DNA of 47,174 nucleotides from G020348385 sp964410125 (GTDB lineage Bacteria; Acidobacteriota; Aminicenantia; Aminicenantales; Aminicenantaceae), in the NCBI GenBank assembly GCA_964410125.1, contig CAYPGQ010000022.1, positions 1 to 47,174 on the forward strand. The letters are read 5' to 3'. The position numbers and the translations under genes were made by a program. This document shows, one piece after another, positions 35,145-43,926 of the stretch (position 1 is the stretch's first letter; each line of letters opens with the position of its first letter). The notes beneath the pieces are model-generated. The model was not told the origin of the DNA, made no database searches, and saw nothing but the letters and a program-made list of their open reading frames with translations.

Positions 35145-36287
35145 TCAGGCGGGCGAGGAGTTTTTCGTGTCTTCGCCGAGGAACTTGGCGATTTTTTCCA
35201 TGTATTCGCGGATGGGCAGTTTTTGGGTGCAGGCCTTTTCACACTCCCCACACTGGGTGCAGTCTGAAGCTCGTTTCCCCTTGAGCCAGTTGTTTTCCTC
35301 AGCCAGATATACCTTGTATACCCGCTCTGCATCCTCAGGCATTTTCATCCTCACCCGGTCCCACAATCCGGAATAAAGATGGATTTGGATATTTTCCGGG
35401 CAGTGTTCGAGGCAGTATTGACACCCGGTGCAAAAGGACTCGCCGAGAGATTCAAATTTTTGAATCAGGCGTTTGACCACCTCAGAATCAGGTTCTTTGA
35501 CAGATTCTGCCACGTTCACGTTGAATTCCACTTCTGCGGCGTCTTTCATACCTGCAAGAACAACCGTGATCTCGGGGTGTGAAAAATTAAACCGCAGAGC
35601 AGCAGCAATAAAAGAGTCGAATTTGTCCTCTTTGAGGACGTTCAGCATTTCCTCATCCCGGGTCAGCATGCCGCCGCCGAGAGGATTCATGGTCACAACG
35701 GCACACTCAGCCCCTGCCGCAGCCTCCATGCCCTCTTTCCGGAATTCATGATTCAGGATGTTGTATCCCAGAGTTATACCTTCGAAAACATCGGCTTTTA
35801 CAATCTCTGCGATTTCTTCCCCGGATGCGTGTGTGGAAGCACAAATGTGTTCGATCAAACCTTCTTCTTTTGCCTTGAGAGCTCCCTCATATGGCCCACC
35901 CGGTGCCATTATTTCTTTGAACTGCCCCAGATCCAGGATGCACCACATATTGTAGAATTGGATTTTGTCACGTTTGAACTTTTTGAGCTGGTCATGGATC
36001 CGGCGCCTCACATCGTCTGCTTTAGGATCAGCTCCGATGTGTGACTTTGTCGAAATGTGGATATCTTTCTGTTTTTCTTTTGGAAGGGAGGAAAGGGCCT
36101 TCCCGATAAACGTCTCGGATGTGTCCTCACAATAACTGGGTGCTGTGTCATAATAGTTAATTCCCAGTTCCGCAGCCCTCTGGACTGCCCGGATGGCCGT
36201 CTCCCCATCTTTCGGGTCAAACCGCATCCCCCCAAATCCCAGCACCGAAACTTTTTTTCCTGTCTTTCCAAATTCTTTGTATCGCAT
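35145..36287 (-). CDS. aldo/keto reductase with C-terminal 2x[4Fe-4S] domain
   Basis: 380 residues from the ATG at 36285-36287 (MRYKEFGKTGKKVSVLGFGG, the typical family opening). AAGGGGG touches the start; the frame continues 12 codons to a TTG. The AKR barrel has NYYDTAPSY (Asp near 47 and the catalytic Tyr in SYC) and KTVH-type STKSH (Lys). The end carries CTGCQYCLEHCP (286-297) and CTQCGECEKAC (343-353), which bind two iron-sulfur clusters. This AKR-plus-ferredoxin architecture belongs to an oxidoreductase family widespread in anaerobes; the natural substrate is not known, and electrons may pass to or from the clusters rather than only NADPH. It is likely cytoplasmic. It shares strand and spacing with its neighbours but no functional link is evident. 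Confidence 0.88.
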   Translation of the reverse strand: MRYKEFGKTGKKVSVLGFGGMRFDPKDGETAIRAVQRAAELGINYYDTAPSYCEDTSETFIGKALSSLPKEKQKDIHISTKSHIGADPKADDVRRRIHDQLKKFKRDKIQFYNMWCILDLGQFKEIMAPGGPYEGALKAKEEGLIEHICASTHASGEEIAEIVKADVFEGITLGYNILNHEFRKEGMEAAAGAECAVVTMNPLGGGMLTRDEEMLNVLKEDKFDSFIAAALRFNFSHPEITVVLAGMKDAAEVEFNVNVAESVKEPDSEVVKRLIQKFESLGESFCTGCQYCLEHCPENIQIHLYSGLWDRVRMKMPEDAERVYKVYLAEENNWLKGKRASDCTQCGECEKACTQKLPIREYMEKIAKFLGEDTKNSSPA

Positions 36288-36327
36288 CCCCCTTATTTTA
36301 TAATTCAGTACCGGGATACTCAATCAC

Positions 36328-37785
36328 TTAATTACGTTTTTTATTTTGCTCCACTGCACTTTTAACTGTTTTTTCAGCATCGATCAATCCATGCCCACAC
36401 TCAGGTGAAAACCCATCAAAGCCAACAGCTTTCGGGTTAGCATTTTCTTTGACCAAATCCATGACTGCATCAGCATATTCCCCAGGTCCTTCCGTCCCCA
36501 GGCGTGGATATTCTGATATAGTCAAGGCAAAAAGAGCCGCCACAACAGGAATGGCTGCAGAAATGCTCGGGATGTAAGAGTCATCACCATCCATGTATGT
36601 CGGGAAAGCTGCAAAAATATCATTGGGAGCCGCCACAAACGTTGTCTTATCAGGAGCACAGATGTCCCAGTAACCATAAGTGCCGTCATCCCGCGGTTCC
36701 GCGGCCGTCACGGAAACAACTGTTTCATACTGGCTCGGAAAATTCAAGGCATTCCCCATTTTGTACCAACGGGAATAAAGATTGCCACAAACAACGGCTA
36801 TGTTGTTATCATACGCATACTGGCATGCATCCCTGAGATAATCGATATCAAAAGATGATCCCGACGCGCTGATGCTGATGATATCATTGCCATCATGAAC
36901 GGCTCTGTAGATCGATGCAGCAACGATGCACTGCATCAGGAGTTGATAGGGAGGGTCATTCTGGGTTTCTCCATCTCCAAACTTGTACATTGTTATCTGA
37001 GCCTCAGGCGCATACCGAGCGGCGATCGAAGAGATGGCTGTCCCATGAAAACCCCAGTCGATAACAGATGCGTCTGTTGCCCAAGGTTTACCTGTTCTCC
37101 CAATTAAGCTGAAATGATTGCCCTGATTTGTATTGTTGAATATCGGATGACTCACATCAATGCCTGTGTCCAGTAGGGCAATTTTAGCTCCCTTGCCTTT
37201 TGTTATTTTATGAGCCCCCCGGAATTTAGCCGCACCAAGGGCTCCTTGTTTATCGAATTCGGGATTCAAAGGCTTTGTCTCCGCAGGCTGCGCTGGTGTG
37301 TCCAGTTTAGCATGATAGCCGATAGATCTGATTACAAGATCGACAGCATCCAATTCTTTGTATGCGGGAATCATATCACGGATGAGCTGTGTTGAATGAT
37401 CGGTAGCGAAAAAACTTTCCACAAACATATGGGCAGAAAATCGCGCAAGTTCCTGATACATCGCTTGGAAACGAAACTTTGATTCTTTGTCGCTTTTTTC
37501 AATAAGCTTATAAAATGCAGGCTCATCCTTTTGATAGAAAATATTTATCAGAAGTTCGTAGAGCCTGTCGTATCTGGTCTCCGCCTCTAAAATTTTCGTT
37601 AGCTCATTGTCTGTAAGTTGAGATTTCAGCTTGTGTGCACTTATTTCTTCCATGATAGTCTTATAAAAAATACTCTTTCCCTTCTCATGCAATGAATCCA
37701 ACCAGGAAGTAACTGGGACTTTTTTCTGACACGAAACGGATAGGACAATAGAACTGATGATAACAAGCACAAATCTGTTTTTCAA
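36328..37785 (-). CDS. S8-family subtilisin-like serine protease, predicted lipoprotein
   Basis: 485 residues. The start is TTG (37783-37785) with GAGGAG seven bases upstream. A type II signal (IVLSVSC, Cys 19) suggests a lipid-anchored exported protease. Residues 25-180 are a helical pro-region. The subtilase domain has ALLDTGID (Asp 206), WGFHGT (His 247), oxyanion Asn in VVCGNLYS (Asn 335) and a late SISAAIPVVAAL segment where Ser 409 aligns with the catalytic Ser of the GTSMAxP motif. The usual Gly-Thr before the serine is Ser-Ile, and the extra residue arrangement is non-canonical, so activity is probable but not assured. The C-terminus has the normal GFDGFSPECGHGLIDAEKTV end. It degrades peptides in the envelope or outside; targets are unknown. 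Confidence 0.85.
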   Translation of the reverse strand: MKNRFVLVIISSIVLSVSCQKKVPVTSWLDSLHEKGKSIFYKTIMEEISAHKLKSQLTDNELTKILEAETRYDRLYELLINIFYQKDEPAFYKLIEKSDKESKFRFQAMYQELARFSAHMFVESFFATDHSTQLIRDMIPAYKELDAVDLVIRSIGYHAKLDTPAQPAETKPLNPEFDKQGALGAAKFRGAHKITKGKGAKIALLDTGIDVSHPIFNNTNQGNHFSLIGRTGKPWATDASVIDWGFHGTAISSIAARYAPEAQITMYKFGDGETQNDPPYQLLMQCIVAASIYRAVHDGNDIISISASGSSFDIDYLRDACQYAYDNNIAVVCGNLYSRWYKMGNALNFPSQYETVVSVTAAEPRDDGTYGYWDICAPDKTTFVAAPNDIFAAFPTYMDGDDSYIPSISAAIPVVAALFALTISEYPRLGTEGPGEYADAVMDLVKENANPKAVGFDGFSPECGHGLIDAEKTVKSAVEQNKKRN

Positions 37786-37859
37786 ATTCTGTCTCCTCTT
37801 GAATCAATTTAGAGTATTGTATAATTACAACAGAGAAATCGTCCCATCAAGTGATAAAG

Positions 37860-38690
37860 CTAATACAAGACTGCAGCTTCGCCGAATTTTTCGATCCGTT
37901 TGTTGAGATTTTCGATGATCAGATCCCTCCGGATAAGGACGCACTCAATCTCCCTATCTGTCAGGTATTCTCCGACAGCCTCCTTGATGGTTGCAGAATT
38001 CATAGACCTGAGCTTTTCGACAAAAGCTCGAGGCAATCTTCTCATCAGCTTGGGGGTGGGTTTGGAATTGTCATCAAAAAGAAGTTTTTTTGTGTATTTT
38101 TTGGATGTGTAAAATGCCCGAGAATGATCGATCAGGATCATTCTCCAGTCTTTTGTATATAAAACATCTCCCTCGTTGCGATCGGAATTGGCAATTAAAT
38201 TGTCGAAGGCACGTTGCAGGTAGGTTACTCTGTTCAAGGATGCAACTTGAGCACCTGAGGATGGCTTAAGATCCTGTGCCTTTTTTTGCCTTAAGGTTAT
38301 TGTATTCCCATAATCCAACGAACAGCTACCTCTATCTCCATGAAAGCGCTTCATCACGATCGGTGGAATCATATTCAGTCCAAGATATTTATCCAGACGA
38401 TAGGCGGCAATTTCCCATTTCCAGTTGTCTGGAAAGCCCTTCGGTCTCCCCTCAACGTTTTTCCACCAGGCGTACATCGTGACTCCATCTTTCTTCAGAG
38501 TCAATTTCCAGGGTTCAGTGACTGCATCGCGTGGATTTAAAGGCTGATCATACCCGACGATCTCAGCAGTCTCGAGGAATTCCTCCCATTTGGCTCTTTC
38601 AGCCACCTGTTCCGGAGTGAGTTGAGGCCACGCTTGACAAAATAGGCCCGTTAGTAAAAGGACTATAAGATAACTAATAATTTTCCTCAT
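37860..38690 (-). CDS. exported protein with HipA/PI4K-like kinase motifs
   Basis: 276 residues with a signal peptide (residues about 3-20), followed by helical LTPEQVAERAKWEEFLE. I see kinase-like motifs: WEIAAYRLDKYLGLNMIPP (about 92-110), a catalytic-loop-like AFDNLIANSDRNEGDVLY (about 161-178) with Asp 170, and a metal-loop-like WRMILIDHSRAF (about 182-193) with Asp 188. These match the pattern of the HipA/phosphatidylinositol-4-kinase-like and FAM20-like fold (NxDRHxGN...IDHS). In this copy the usual DRHxGN histidine is Asn and the following Asn is Asp (DRNEGD). Exported proteins of this kind are rare, so periplasmic phosphotransfer or a pseudokinase role is possible. The family is uncertain, and the gene is adjacent to the exported subtilase. 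Confidence 0.5.
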   Translation of the reverse strand: MRKIISYLIVLLLTGLFCQAWPQLTPEQVAERAKWEEFLETAEIVGYDQPLNPRDAVTEPWKLTLKKDGVTMYAWWKNVEGRPKGFPDNWKWEIAAYRLDKYLGLNMIPPIVMKRFHGDRGSCSLDYGNTITLRQKKAQDLKPSSGAQVASLNRVTYLQRAFDNLIANSDRNEGDVLYTKDWRMILIDHSRAFYTSKKYTKKLLFDDNSKPTPKLMRRLPRAFVEKLRSMNSATIKEAVGEYLTDREIECVLIRRDLIIENLNKRIEKFGEAAVLY

Positions 38691-38796
38691 TGTTATTCCC
38701 CATAAAAACCAAACAAAATAGTTGCTCCCTCTTTTTTATGTTAGAAAAAAAAGCAGGCAATTTCAACAATGGAATCTAAGGAAGGATCATTAATCC

Positions 38797-40113
38797 CTAA
38801 AAAAAATACCTGGCCCGCAACTCCAGCCGGAACCGGTTTGGCTTCTCGCCGAACTCTTCCCTGCTTTTGCCTGTCAAAATGACGGCCTTAAGCCGCAATT
38901 CAAAATTAGTGAAGCCCTTGTATGTCAATTCAGGGGCCCAGGAAGCACTCCCGTCCGCAAGATTGACAATGGCCGTAGCCGCCGGATTCCAATAGAGAAT
39001 CCCGAAAGGATCCTTTTGCATGATCCTCAGAAAAAGGTAGTCCCTCATCGGAGTAAATCCGCCATAGGATTCGAGTGCGGCTGCCGCCCTTATTTGCATG
39101 TCATCCTCTAGGACAAGATATCTTTCATAGCTCCAATCCACAAGGGAATAAAAATCTTCCATCTCTAGAGAGCCATAGCCGCCGCCGTTGTGATAGTACT
39201 CCAGGATGTAAGTCGTTTCAGCCTCAGAAAGATAACGCATTCCCAAAAGGTATCTTGTCGCGTCAAAAATTTCCTTTTGGATCCGCCCATCTTTTTGTAC
39301 ACTGCTTCGCTCCAGGTCCCTGAGGACAGCTATCTCACCATGAACTTCCCAGTTAGAACGAAGGTTCCGGGAAAAATCCAGGCCAAACCGTGTGGATTGG
39401 CTTTTCCCTGCCAAAACCACAAAATCAATGTCGGTATCCAGGAACAACAGGTAGATTTTTCCGGCAAAATTCAAACCTTCCTTCTTGCTGAAAGTGTTGT
39501 TGACCGATCGCGAAACCGGGATGATTATGGGTGTGAAAGATAATGTCTTGAGCGCCCCCTGGAAGCTTTTCGTGTAATCGGCCGCAATCATCCAGTACCC
39601 CTTGCGGGCCAGATCCGGCTCGTTGGGATTTTTCGGGCGCTCGACTAAAGCGGTCGGGCTCCAGGCATATCCCTTCCCCCATCGCAGCGTCCTCTTCCCC
39701 GCATAGACTGTTAAGGAAGGCGACGGTTTCAGCGACAGGTATCCCTGAAAAAGGCTGGCACCTGCCTCGGATTCGAAGGGCGAAACTATATAATCCAAAT
39801 ATGGTTCCAGGAGAACCTCGAAAATGCCCCTTCGATAAGCAAGGTCCGCCAGCAGTGCAAAGTATCCCTCCCCCCTTATCTCTCGTTTGTCCCGGTCGTA
39901 GTATCTCAGTGTGTAAAAAGAAGAAGTCTGACGGAGCCAGGAGAGGGACGGCCGGAATTCCAGATACCCGTTCAGGGAAAAGGCCTTGCGGGTGAATTTG
40001 TCAACATCGAATTCAAATTCTTTCTCCTGGCCTGATGCCATGACACCGACCAGAAACAGACTCAAAAGGCAAAATCCTAAAAGGCGCGCATTGCGGCACT
40101 TCTTTTTCTCCAT
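38797..40113 (-). CDS. outer-membrane beta-barrel protein, last gene of the envelope operon
   Basis: 438 residues with a signal peptide (hydrophobic residues about 9-26). The body alternates hydrophobic and aromatic residues in strands of 8-12 residues (FSLNGYLEFRPSLSWLRQ, GYFALLADLAYR, FRLELRARYFF), has few cysteines, and ends in Phe, the outer-membrane assembly signal. It resembles barrels annotated as DUF1302-like or LPS-assembly associated proteins; I could not name the exact family. It lies 19 bases downstream of the LolA-like gene and is the last gene of an operon with an ABC ATPase, permease, NifX-like protein and LolA-like protein. Barrels of this kind are often found with LolA-like lipoprotein-sorting proteins and MacB-type ABC genes, which suggests an envelope export or lipid/lipoprotein transfer role. 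Confidence 0.75.
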   Translation of the reverse strand: MEKKKCRNARLLGFCLLSLFLVGVMASGQEKEFEFDVDKFTRKAFSLNGYLEFRPSLSWLRQTSSFYTLRYYDRDKREIRGEGYFALLADLAYRRGIFEVLLEPYLDYIVSPFESEAGASLFQGYLSLKPSPSLTVYAGKRTLRWGKGYAWSPTALVERPKNPNEPDLARKGYWMIAADYTKSFQGALKTLSFTPIIIPVSRSVNNTFSKKEGLNFAGKIYLLFLDTDIDFVVLAGKSQSTRFGLDFSRNLRSNWEVHGEIAVLRDLERSSVQKDGRIQKEIFDATRYLLGMRYLSEAETTYILEYYHNGGGYGSLEMEDFYSLVDWSYERYLVLEDDMQIRAAAALESYGGFTPMRDYLFLRIMQKDPFGILYWNPAATAIVNLADGSASWAPELTYKGFTNFELRLKAVILTGKSREEFGEKPNRFRLELRARYFF

Positions 40114-40132
40114 CGGTTTTTCCTACCGATAT

Positions 40133-40864
40133 TTACCTGCGCAAAGAGTCGAGCTGAGGAATAAAGGTCAGGGTAAAGACTTCGTCCTTGAATTCCCGTG
40201 CCTTTATGTTGGCAAAGATCATAACCGATTTGTATCCTTGATGCAGAGGGCTGTCGGTTTCGATGACAGAAGGCCTGACAATACCTCCTCCAAAGTCCTT
40301 AGTCTGTTTGAAATAAATGGTCTTGATCAGCATGGAAGCCTCTGTGAGGCATTCTATCTTATTCGGCAGCTTTTGTTTTTTATCTGCCCACATCTTCAAC
40401 TGGTCATAGGCAACGGAATTTGTTTTTGCTTTCAGGTGCAAAAGATATTCGTTTCCCAGATCTTCGACCTCAACAACATTATATTCCTCTGCATAATCCA
40501 GCCGAAGAATATCCGAATTATTGAACACTCCTCCAACAACGGATTGAAGACTGGTTATTCGAATAGGCTTCCCAACACCAGGGATATACAACCACATATT
40601 TTCATCCAGGCGCAGCGTACTTCTGCCCTTCTCACTTGCCGGTGAGATAAAAAGTGCGGCGATTTTATCTTTTCCTTTTTTTACTGTGAAGAGCACAAAC
40701 TCTTTTTCTCTCCCATTGGGCTCGATGTTGATAAGCTTCCGGTAAGACTCGAAGGACTCCGGATTAAGGTTCCTATCTACCTGCTTGAGGAGTTGCGCGT
40801 TATCAACGGCACAGAGAGGTAACAAAAAATATGACATCAAAAAGACAACTGCGATTTTCTTCAT
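40133..40864 (-). CDS. LolA-like outer-membrane lipoprotein-sorting protein
   Basis: 243 residues with a signal peptide (MKKIAVVFLMSYFLLPLCAVD), so periplasmic. The mature part is an LolA/LolB-type half-barrel: strands with RLDENMWLYIPGVGKPIRI (about 83-102), SLQSVVGGVFNNSDILRLDY and ECLTEASMLIKTIYFKQTKD. These match the outer-membrane lipoprotein-sorting family (PF17131-like) that often sits next to MMPL or MacB-type transporters and a barrel. It likely carries a lipid or lipoprotein across the periplasm. The start ATG overlaps the NifX-like stop (ATGA) with GGAGGAG upstream; the barrel gene follows after 19 bases. Its relation to true LolA is by fold, not shown activity. Confidence 0.8.
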   Translation of the reverse strand: MKKIAVVFLMSYFLLPLCAVDNAQLLKQVDRNLNPESFESYRKLINIEPNGREKEFVLFTVKKGKDKIAALFISPASEKGRSTLRLDENMWLYIPGVGKPIRITSLQSVVGGVFNNSDILRLDYAEEYNVVEVEDLGNEYLLHLKAKTNSVAYDQLKMWADKKQKLPNKIECLTEASMLIKTIYFKQTKDFGGGIVRPSVIETDSPLHQGYKSVMIFANIKAREFKDEVFTLTFIPQLDSLRR

Positions 40865-41256
40865 GTGCTGTCTTTCTCCTCCAGAATCTTTTGAATTGCA
40901 TCTTCGACGATTCCTTCAAACGCAAAATACGCGATTTCGTTCGTTTCCAGCGCATCTTTCATTTTGTTGCCGAAGTTACCAGCAATAACTATGGTCACAT
41001 TTTTCTCAGCCAGAAAATTTGCCGCCGATGTTCCAGCACTGCCTTTGTTATCCTTGTAGGGATTTTCTACAACCTCCAACAGTATTCCCCCGCTGTCAAC
41101 AATAAGAAAGTAAGGACACCGCCCAGCGACATCACTTACAGCAGCTTCAAAAGTTTCTCCTTCAGAAGCAACGGCAATGACAACCTTTTCTTCTCCCATG
41201 AGATGAGGTTGGAACATCAGAACGACTGTCATTAAAACAATCCATATTTTAAGCAT
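40861..41256 (-). CDS. exported NifX/NafY (dinitrogenase iron-molybdenum cofactor) domain protein
   Basis: 131 residues. Residues 1-21 are a cleavable-looking signal peptide (MLKIWIVLMTVVLMFQPHLM), unusual for this normally cytoplasmic family. The mature domain begins KVVIAVASEGETFEAAVSDVAGR and continues with PYFLIVDSGGILLEVVENPY, a Gly/Ser-rich SAGTSAANFLAEKNVTIVI and GNFGNKMKDALETNEI; these are the hallmarks of the NifX/NifB-C/NafY family (PF02579). Family members bind or carry FeMo-type or other metal clusters. A TTG/ATG-type start at 41254-41256 has TAGGAG upstream. It sits inside the ABC/LolA/barrel operon, between permease and LolA-like genes. Its role in the envelope is unknown. Confidence 0.75.
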   Translation of the reverse strand: MLKIWIVLMTVVLMFQPHLMGEEKVVIAVASEGETFEAAVSDVAGRCPYFLIVDSGGILLEVVENPYKDNKGSAGTSAANFLAEKNVTIVIAGNFGNKMKDALETNEIAYFAFEGIVEDAIQKILEEKDST

Positions 41257-41275
41257 GCTTGTTCTCCTATTTTTT

Positions 41276-42514
41276 TTATATATGTCTTAGTGCCTCAACA
41301 GGTTCCATTTTTGACGCTTTGAAAGCCGGCTGAAGCGCTGCAACTACCGAGACAACGATCACAATGGCTGAAATCAAGAGGATATCGCCCGTATTCAAGC
41401 TGGGCGAGAGTACAAGGCCTGACTGTCTTCCGAAATTAAAAGTGATTTTCACAAGGTTAATCAAAAATACAATAACAATGGCCAGGATATTTCCAACAAC
41501 AGCGCCAAAAACACCCAAGGAAAATCCTTCGATCAAAAACAGGCTGAGAATTTTTTTCGGCTTGGTGCCGATGGCGGAAATTGTTCCGATTTCCCTGATT
41601 CGTTCAAACACGGCCATGATCATGACATTCATGATGCTGACCAGAACTATGGCGATAAGCATGAGCTTAATGAAAAATGTCATGACATCTATCATGCGGG
41701 CAACATTATAGAAAGGAGAAAGTTTCTCCCATGTGCGAACATCAAAAACAGGCTGCCCCTTTTTGTTGAGTTCTTTCGACATCATCTCATCCAGTCTGTT
41801 GCTCACAGCATTCAGCTTGCTGAAATCTTTAAGCCTAACAGCCACTTCGCTGATTTCCATTTCTTCAAGACGCAAAACTTCCATGGCATCTTCGATATGC
41901 ATATAACCATCGCGGCCTCCAGGCCCCGTCACACTCTCGATTATGCCTCCAACCACAAACTGTTTGCCGTTGACCGAACCATCCCGGTTTGTCGCAATCA
42001 CAACCACGGTGTCTCCAGCCTTGACTTTTAGGCCGTTTGCCAACAATTCAGGAATCAGGATCTCTCCTTTTTTTATAGTTTTTTCGCCCTGTTTTATCCT
42101 GGATAGAAAAAGTGGGACTGTAGCAATTTCCTTTTCGGGATAGACACCATTTACCCTGATATTGGTTGTCTCGACAAAATTACTGAACATTCCTCCGAAT
42201 TTTACTCTGGGGGAAAACGCTTCGATCTCAGGAATGGTTTTCATAGCTTTTTCAAGTTTTCCTTCCGCTTTCGCACTGAGGTTCAATGTAAGAGGCAGAC
42301 TATCTATGGAGGCAACGTAGCCTCTTTTATGGACTTGGAGATGGCCGAGCATGGAATCTGTGATCTGGCCGATCATAATATATTTAAACGATCCGGAGGC
42401 AGCAATAAACACCAGCACAAACATGACACCAATCGCAATAAGAGAGGATGTCAGGAAAGTTCTTCTTTTGTATCTCGACAAATTCCTTAAAGCGATTTTA
42501 AAAAGCTTAAACAT
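41276..42514 (-). CDS. ABC transporter permease, MacB/LolE type
   Basis: 412 residues from the ATG at 42512-42514, which has AAGGAGG upstream inside the ATPase gene and overlaps that gene's stop; the longer frame up to 42604 lies in the ATPase coding region. The membrane helix near residues 18-42 (TFLTSSLIAIGVMFVLVFIA) is followed by a periplasmic MacB-like core domain (about 45-245) and three C-terminal FtsX helices (about 265-400), with EPVEALRHI at the end, the family signature. With the ATPase it forms a type VII ABC machine that drives transfer across the periplasm rather than transmembrane transport, such as lipoprotein release or toxin/lipid extrusion. Confidence 0.88.
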   Translation of the reverse strand: MFKLFKIALRNLSRYKRRTFLTSSLIAIGVMFVLVFIAASGSFKYIMIGQITDSMLGHLQVHKRGYVASIDSLPLTLNLSAKAEGKLEKAMKTIPEIEAFSPRVKFGGMFSNFVETTNIRVNGVYPEKEIATVPLFLSRIKQGEKTIKKGEILIPELLANGLKVKAGDTVVVIATNRDGSVNGKQFVVGGIIESVTGPGGRDGYMHIEDAMEVLRLEEMEISEVAVRLKDFSKLNAVSNRLDEMMSKELNKKGQPVFDVRTWEKLSPFYNVARMIDVMTFFIKLMLIAIVLVSIMNVMIMAVFERIREIGTISAIGTKPKKILSLFLIEGFSLGVFGAVVGNILAIVIVFLINLVKITFNFGRQSGLVLSPSLNTGDILLISAIVIVVSVVAALQPAFKASKMEPVEALRHI

Positions 42515-43211
42515 GCCGGCCTCCTTCTTCCGGGGACCGGCCGATAAGCATCCCATCCTGGAGTGTATAAACCGCTTCCACTTCGCTGACAATCTTTGGG
42601 TCATGGGTGGAAAAGATAAAGGTCACCCCAAACTCCTCCTTCATCTGCCGCATAATATCAATAACCATAAAAGCGGTTTTGCTGTCTAAATTAGCCGTCG
42701 GCTCATCAGCCAGCACAAGTCTTGGGTTTGTCACCAGCGCTCTGGCCACAGCCACTCTCTGTTTCTGTCCTCCAGAAATCTGGTCAGGAAATTTATTCTT
42801 TTGGTCTATCATTCCTACAGTTTTCAAGAGCGAAATAACCCGGCTTTTTCTTTCCTCTGCAGGCACATTCTGCACCATTAGAAGTGGGTATTCGACATTT
42901 TCATAAACCGTTAAAACGGGAATGAGGTTAAAATCCTGAAAGATGAATCCAAGATTTTTGCCCCTAAACACAGCAGCCTCTTTTCGGGTCAAATCGGATG
43001 TACTAATGTCAGCTACCTTCAATGTCCCCGACGTGGGTTTGTCCAGACAACCGATAAGATTTAGTAAAGTCGTTTTTCCGCTGCCGGACGGGCCAATAAA
43101 AGAAATGAAGGAAGCAGCCTCTATTCCGAAGCTCACTGATTTTAAGGCTTCTACCTCGATTTCTCCCATTCTGTAGATTTTTGTTAAATTTTTTGCATTG
43201 ACCAAACTCAT
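42507..43211 (-). CDS. ABC transporter ATP-binding protein, LolD/MacB type
   Basis: 234 residues, first gene of the five-gene operon. Walker A is GPSGSGKTTLLNLIGCLDKPTSG (about 39-61), signature ISGGQKQRVAVARALV (about 145-160), Walker B LVLADEPTANLDSKTA, and the H-loop FIFSTHDPKIVSE. The LolD/MacB group has this length and the conserved F-Q-DFNLIPVLTVYENVEYPL region. The start ATG follows GAGG. It overlaps the permease by 8 bases. A promoter is expected between 43212 and 43300; I see nothing decisive. Confidence 0.92.
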   Translation of the reverse strand: MSLVNAKNLTKIYRMGEIEVEALKSVSFGIEAASFISFIGPSGSGKTTLLNLIGCLDKPTSGTLKVADISTSDLTRKEAAVFRGKNLGFIFQDFNLIPVLTVYENVEYPLLMVQNVPAEERKSRVISLLKTVGMIDQKNKFPDQISGGQKQRVAVARALVTNPRLVLADEPTANLDSKTAFMVIDIMRQMKEEFGVTFIFSTHDPKIVSEVEAVYTLQDGMLIGRSPEEGGRHV

Positions 43212-43261
43212 GACAAACCTCGAAAAAGAATTTTCGTTTTTAGCATCTATAAAAAATTAAT

Positions 43262-43486
43262 TTAATGCTGCATTATAACATTCTTTATTTCATTCATCGA
43301 TACTTTATTTGCCATCAAAAATGCCGACCTCCTCTGACTTATTGATTCTACTTGAGGTTCCACGAATCTCGCATCATTTAAGTGACAAATCCATGCCAAA
43401 TTTTCAACTGCTCTTCTCTTCATTTCCACATTAGAATGAGTATACCTCTGAGTTACGGTATTTTCCTCCTTTTCCCAAAAAGGCAA
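43262..43486 (-). pseudogene. remnant of a tyrosine recombinase/integrase C-terminus
   Basis: The frame contains TQRYTHSNVEMKRRAVENL, which is the active-site tyrosine region of phage-type integrases (TxxRYTH, Tyr as nucleophile) followed by the usual C-terminal helix. The remaining catalytic Arg-His-Arg residues upstream are missing, and the first residues of the frame (MPFWEKEEN) begin at a TTG and look unrelated. Only about 65 codons of some 300-400 remain. It is a truncated integrase, perhaps from an element that once used a nearby attachment site. Nothing else of a recombinase is present in 43212-43583. Confidence 0.55.
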
Positions 43487-43583
43487 CCTTTTTATTCGTT
43501 GGTACGTTATATATATATGTTCTGGATTTCAAGACTAATCGGCAATCTGCAAGAATATTATGTAAAAGCCGAAGGGAGAACCC

Positions 43584-43913
43584 ATGAAACTTCTTTCAAG
43601 CCATGATGAAATTTTTTTACTGGCCATATTGAAACTCAAGGAAAACGCTTACGGCATGAATATCCGAAGAGAGCTCTCGAAAGCAACGGGCAAAAACTGG
43701 TCGATCGGGGCCATTTATGATCCCCTGTACCGCATGGAAAAAAAAGGATTGCTGGAATCCTTTCTATCTAAACCAACCAAGGAGAGGGGAGGCCGAAGCA
43801 AACGGATATTCAGGGTCAAAAATAAAGGAATCGAGGCCCTCCTTGAACACAGGAAAACGCAGGATAAATTGTGGCAGGGAGTGAAAGCGGCCCTTGATTC
43901 TTTGGCTCAATGA
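43584..43913 (+). CDS. PadR-family transcriptional regulator
   Basis: 109 residues. The winged-helix DNA-binding domain fits the PadR pattern: LLAILKLKENAYGMNIRREL (about 12-31), then WSIGAIYDPLYRMEKKGLLE (the recognition helix with the Y-P-L-Y-R-M-E motif) and GGRSKRIFRVKNKGIEALLE (wing). PadR proteins repress neighbouring genes and are often paired with long FtsX-type permeases in Acidobacteriota. The start ATG has AAGGGAG about seven bases upstream. The next gene starts 13 bases after this stop, or overlaps if a longer start is used, so the pair is cotranscribed and it probably regulates the permease operon. Confidence 0.88.
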   Translation: MKLLSSHDEIFLLAILKLKENAYGMNIRRELSKATGKNWSIGAIYDPLYRMEKKGLLESFLSKPTKERGGRSKRIFRVKNKGIEALLEHRKTQDKLWQGVKAALDSLAQ

Positions 43914-43926
43914 GAAATATGAGAAG

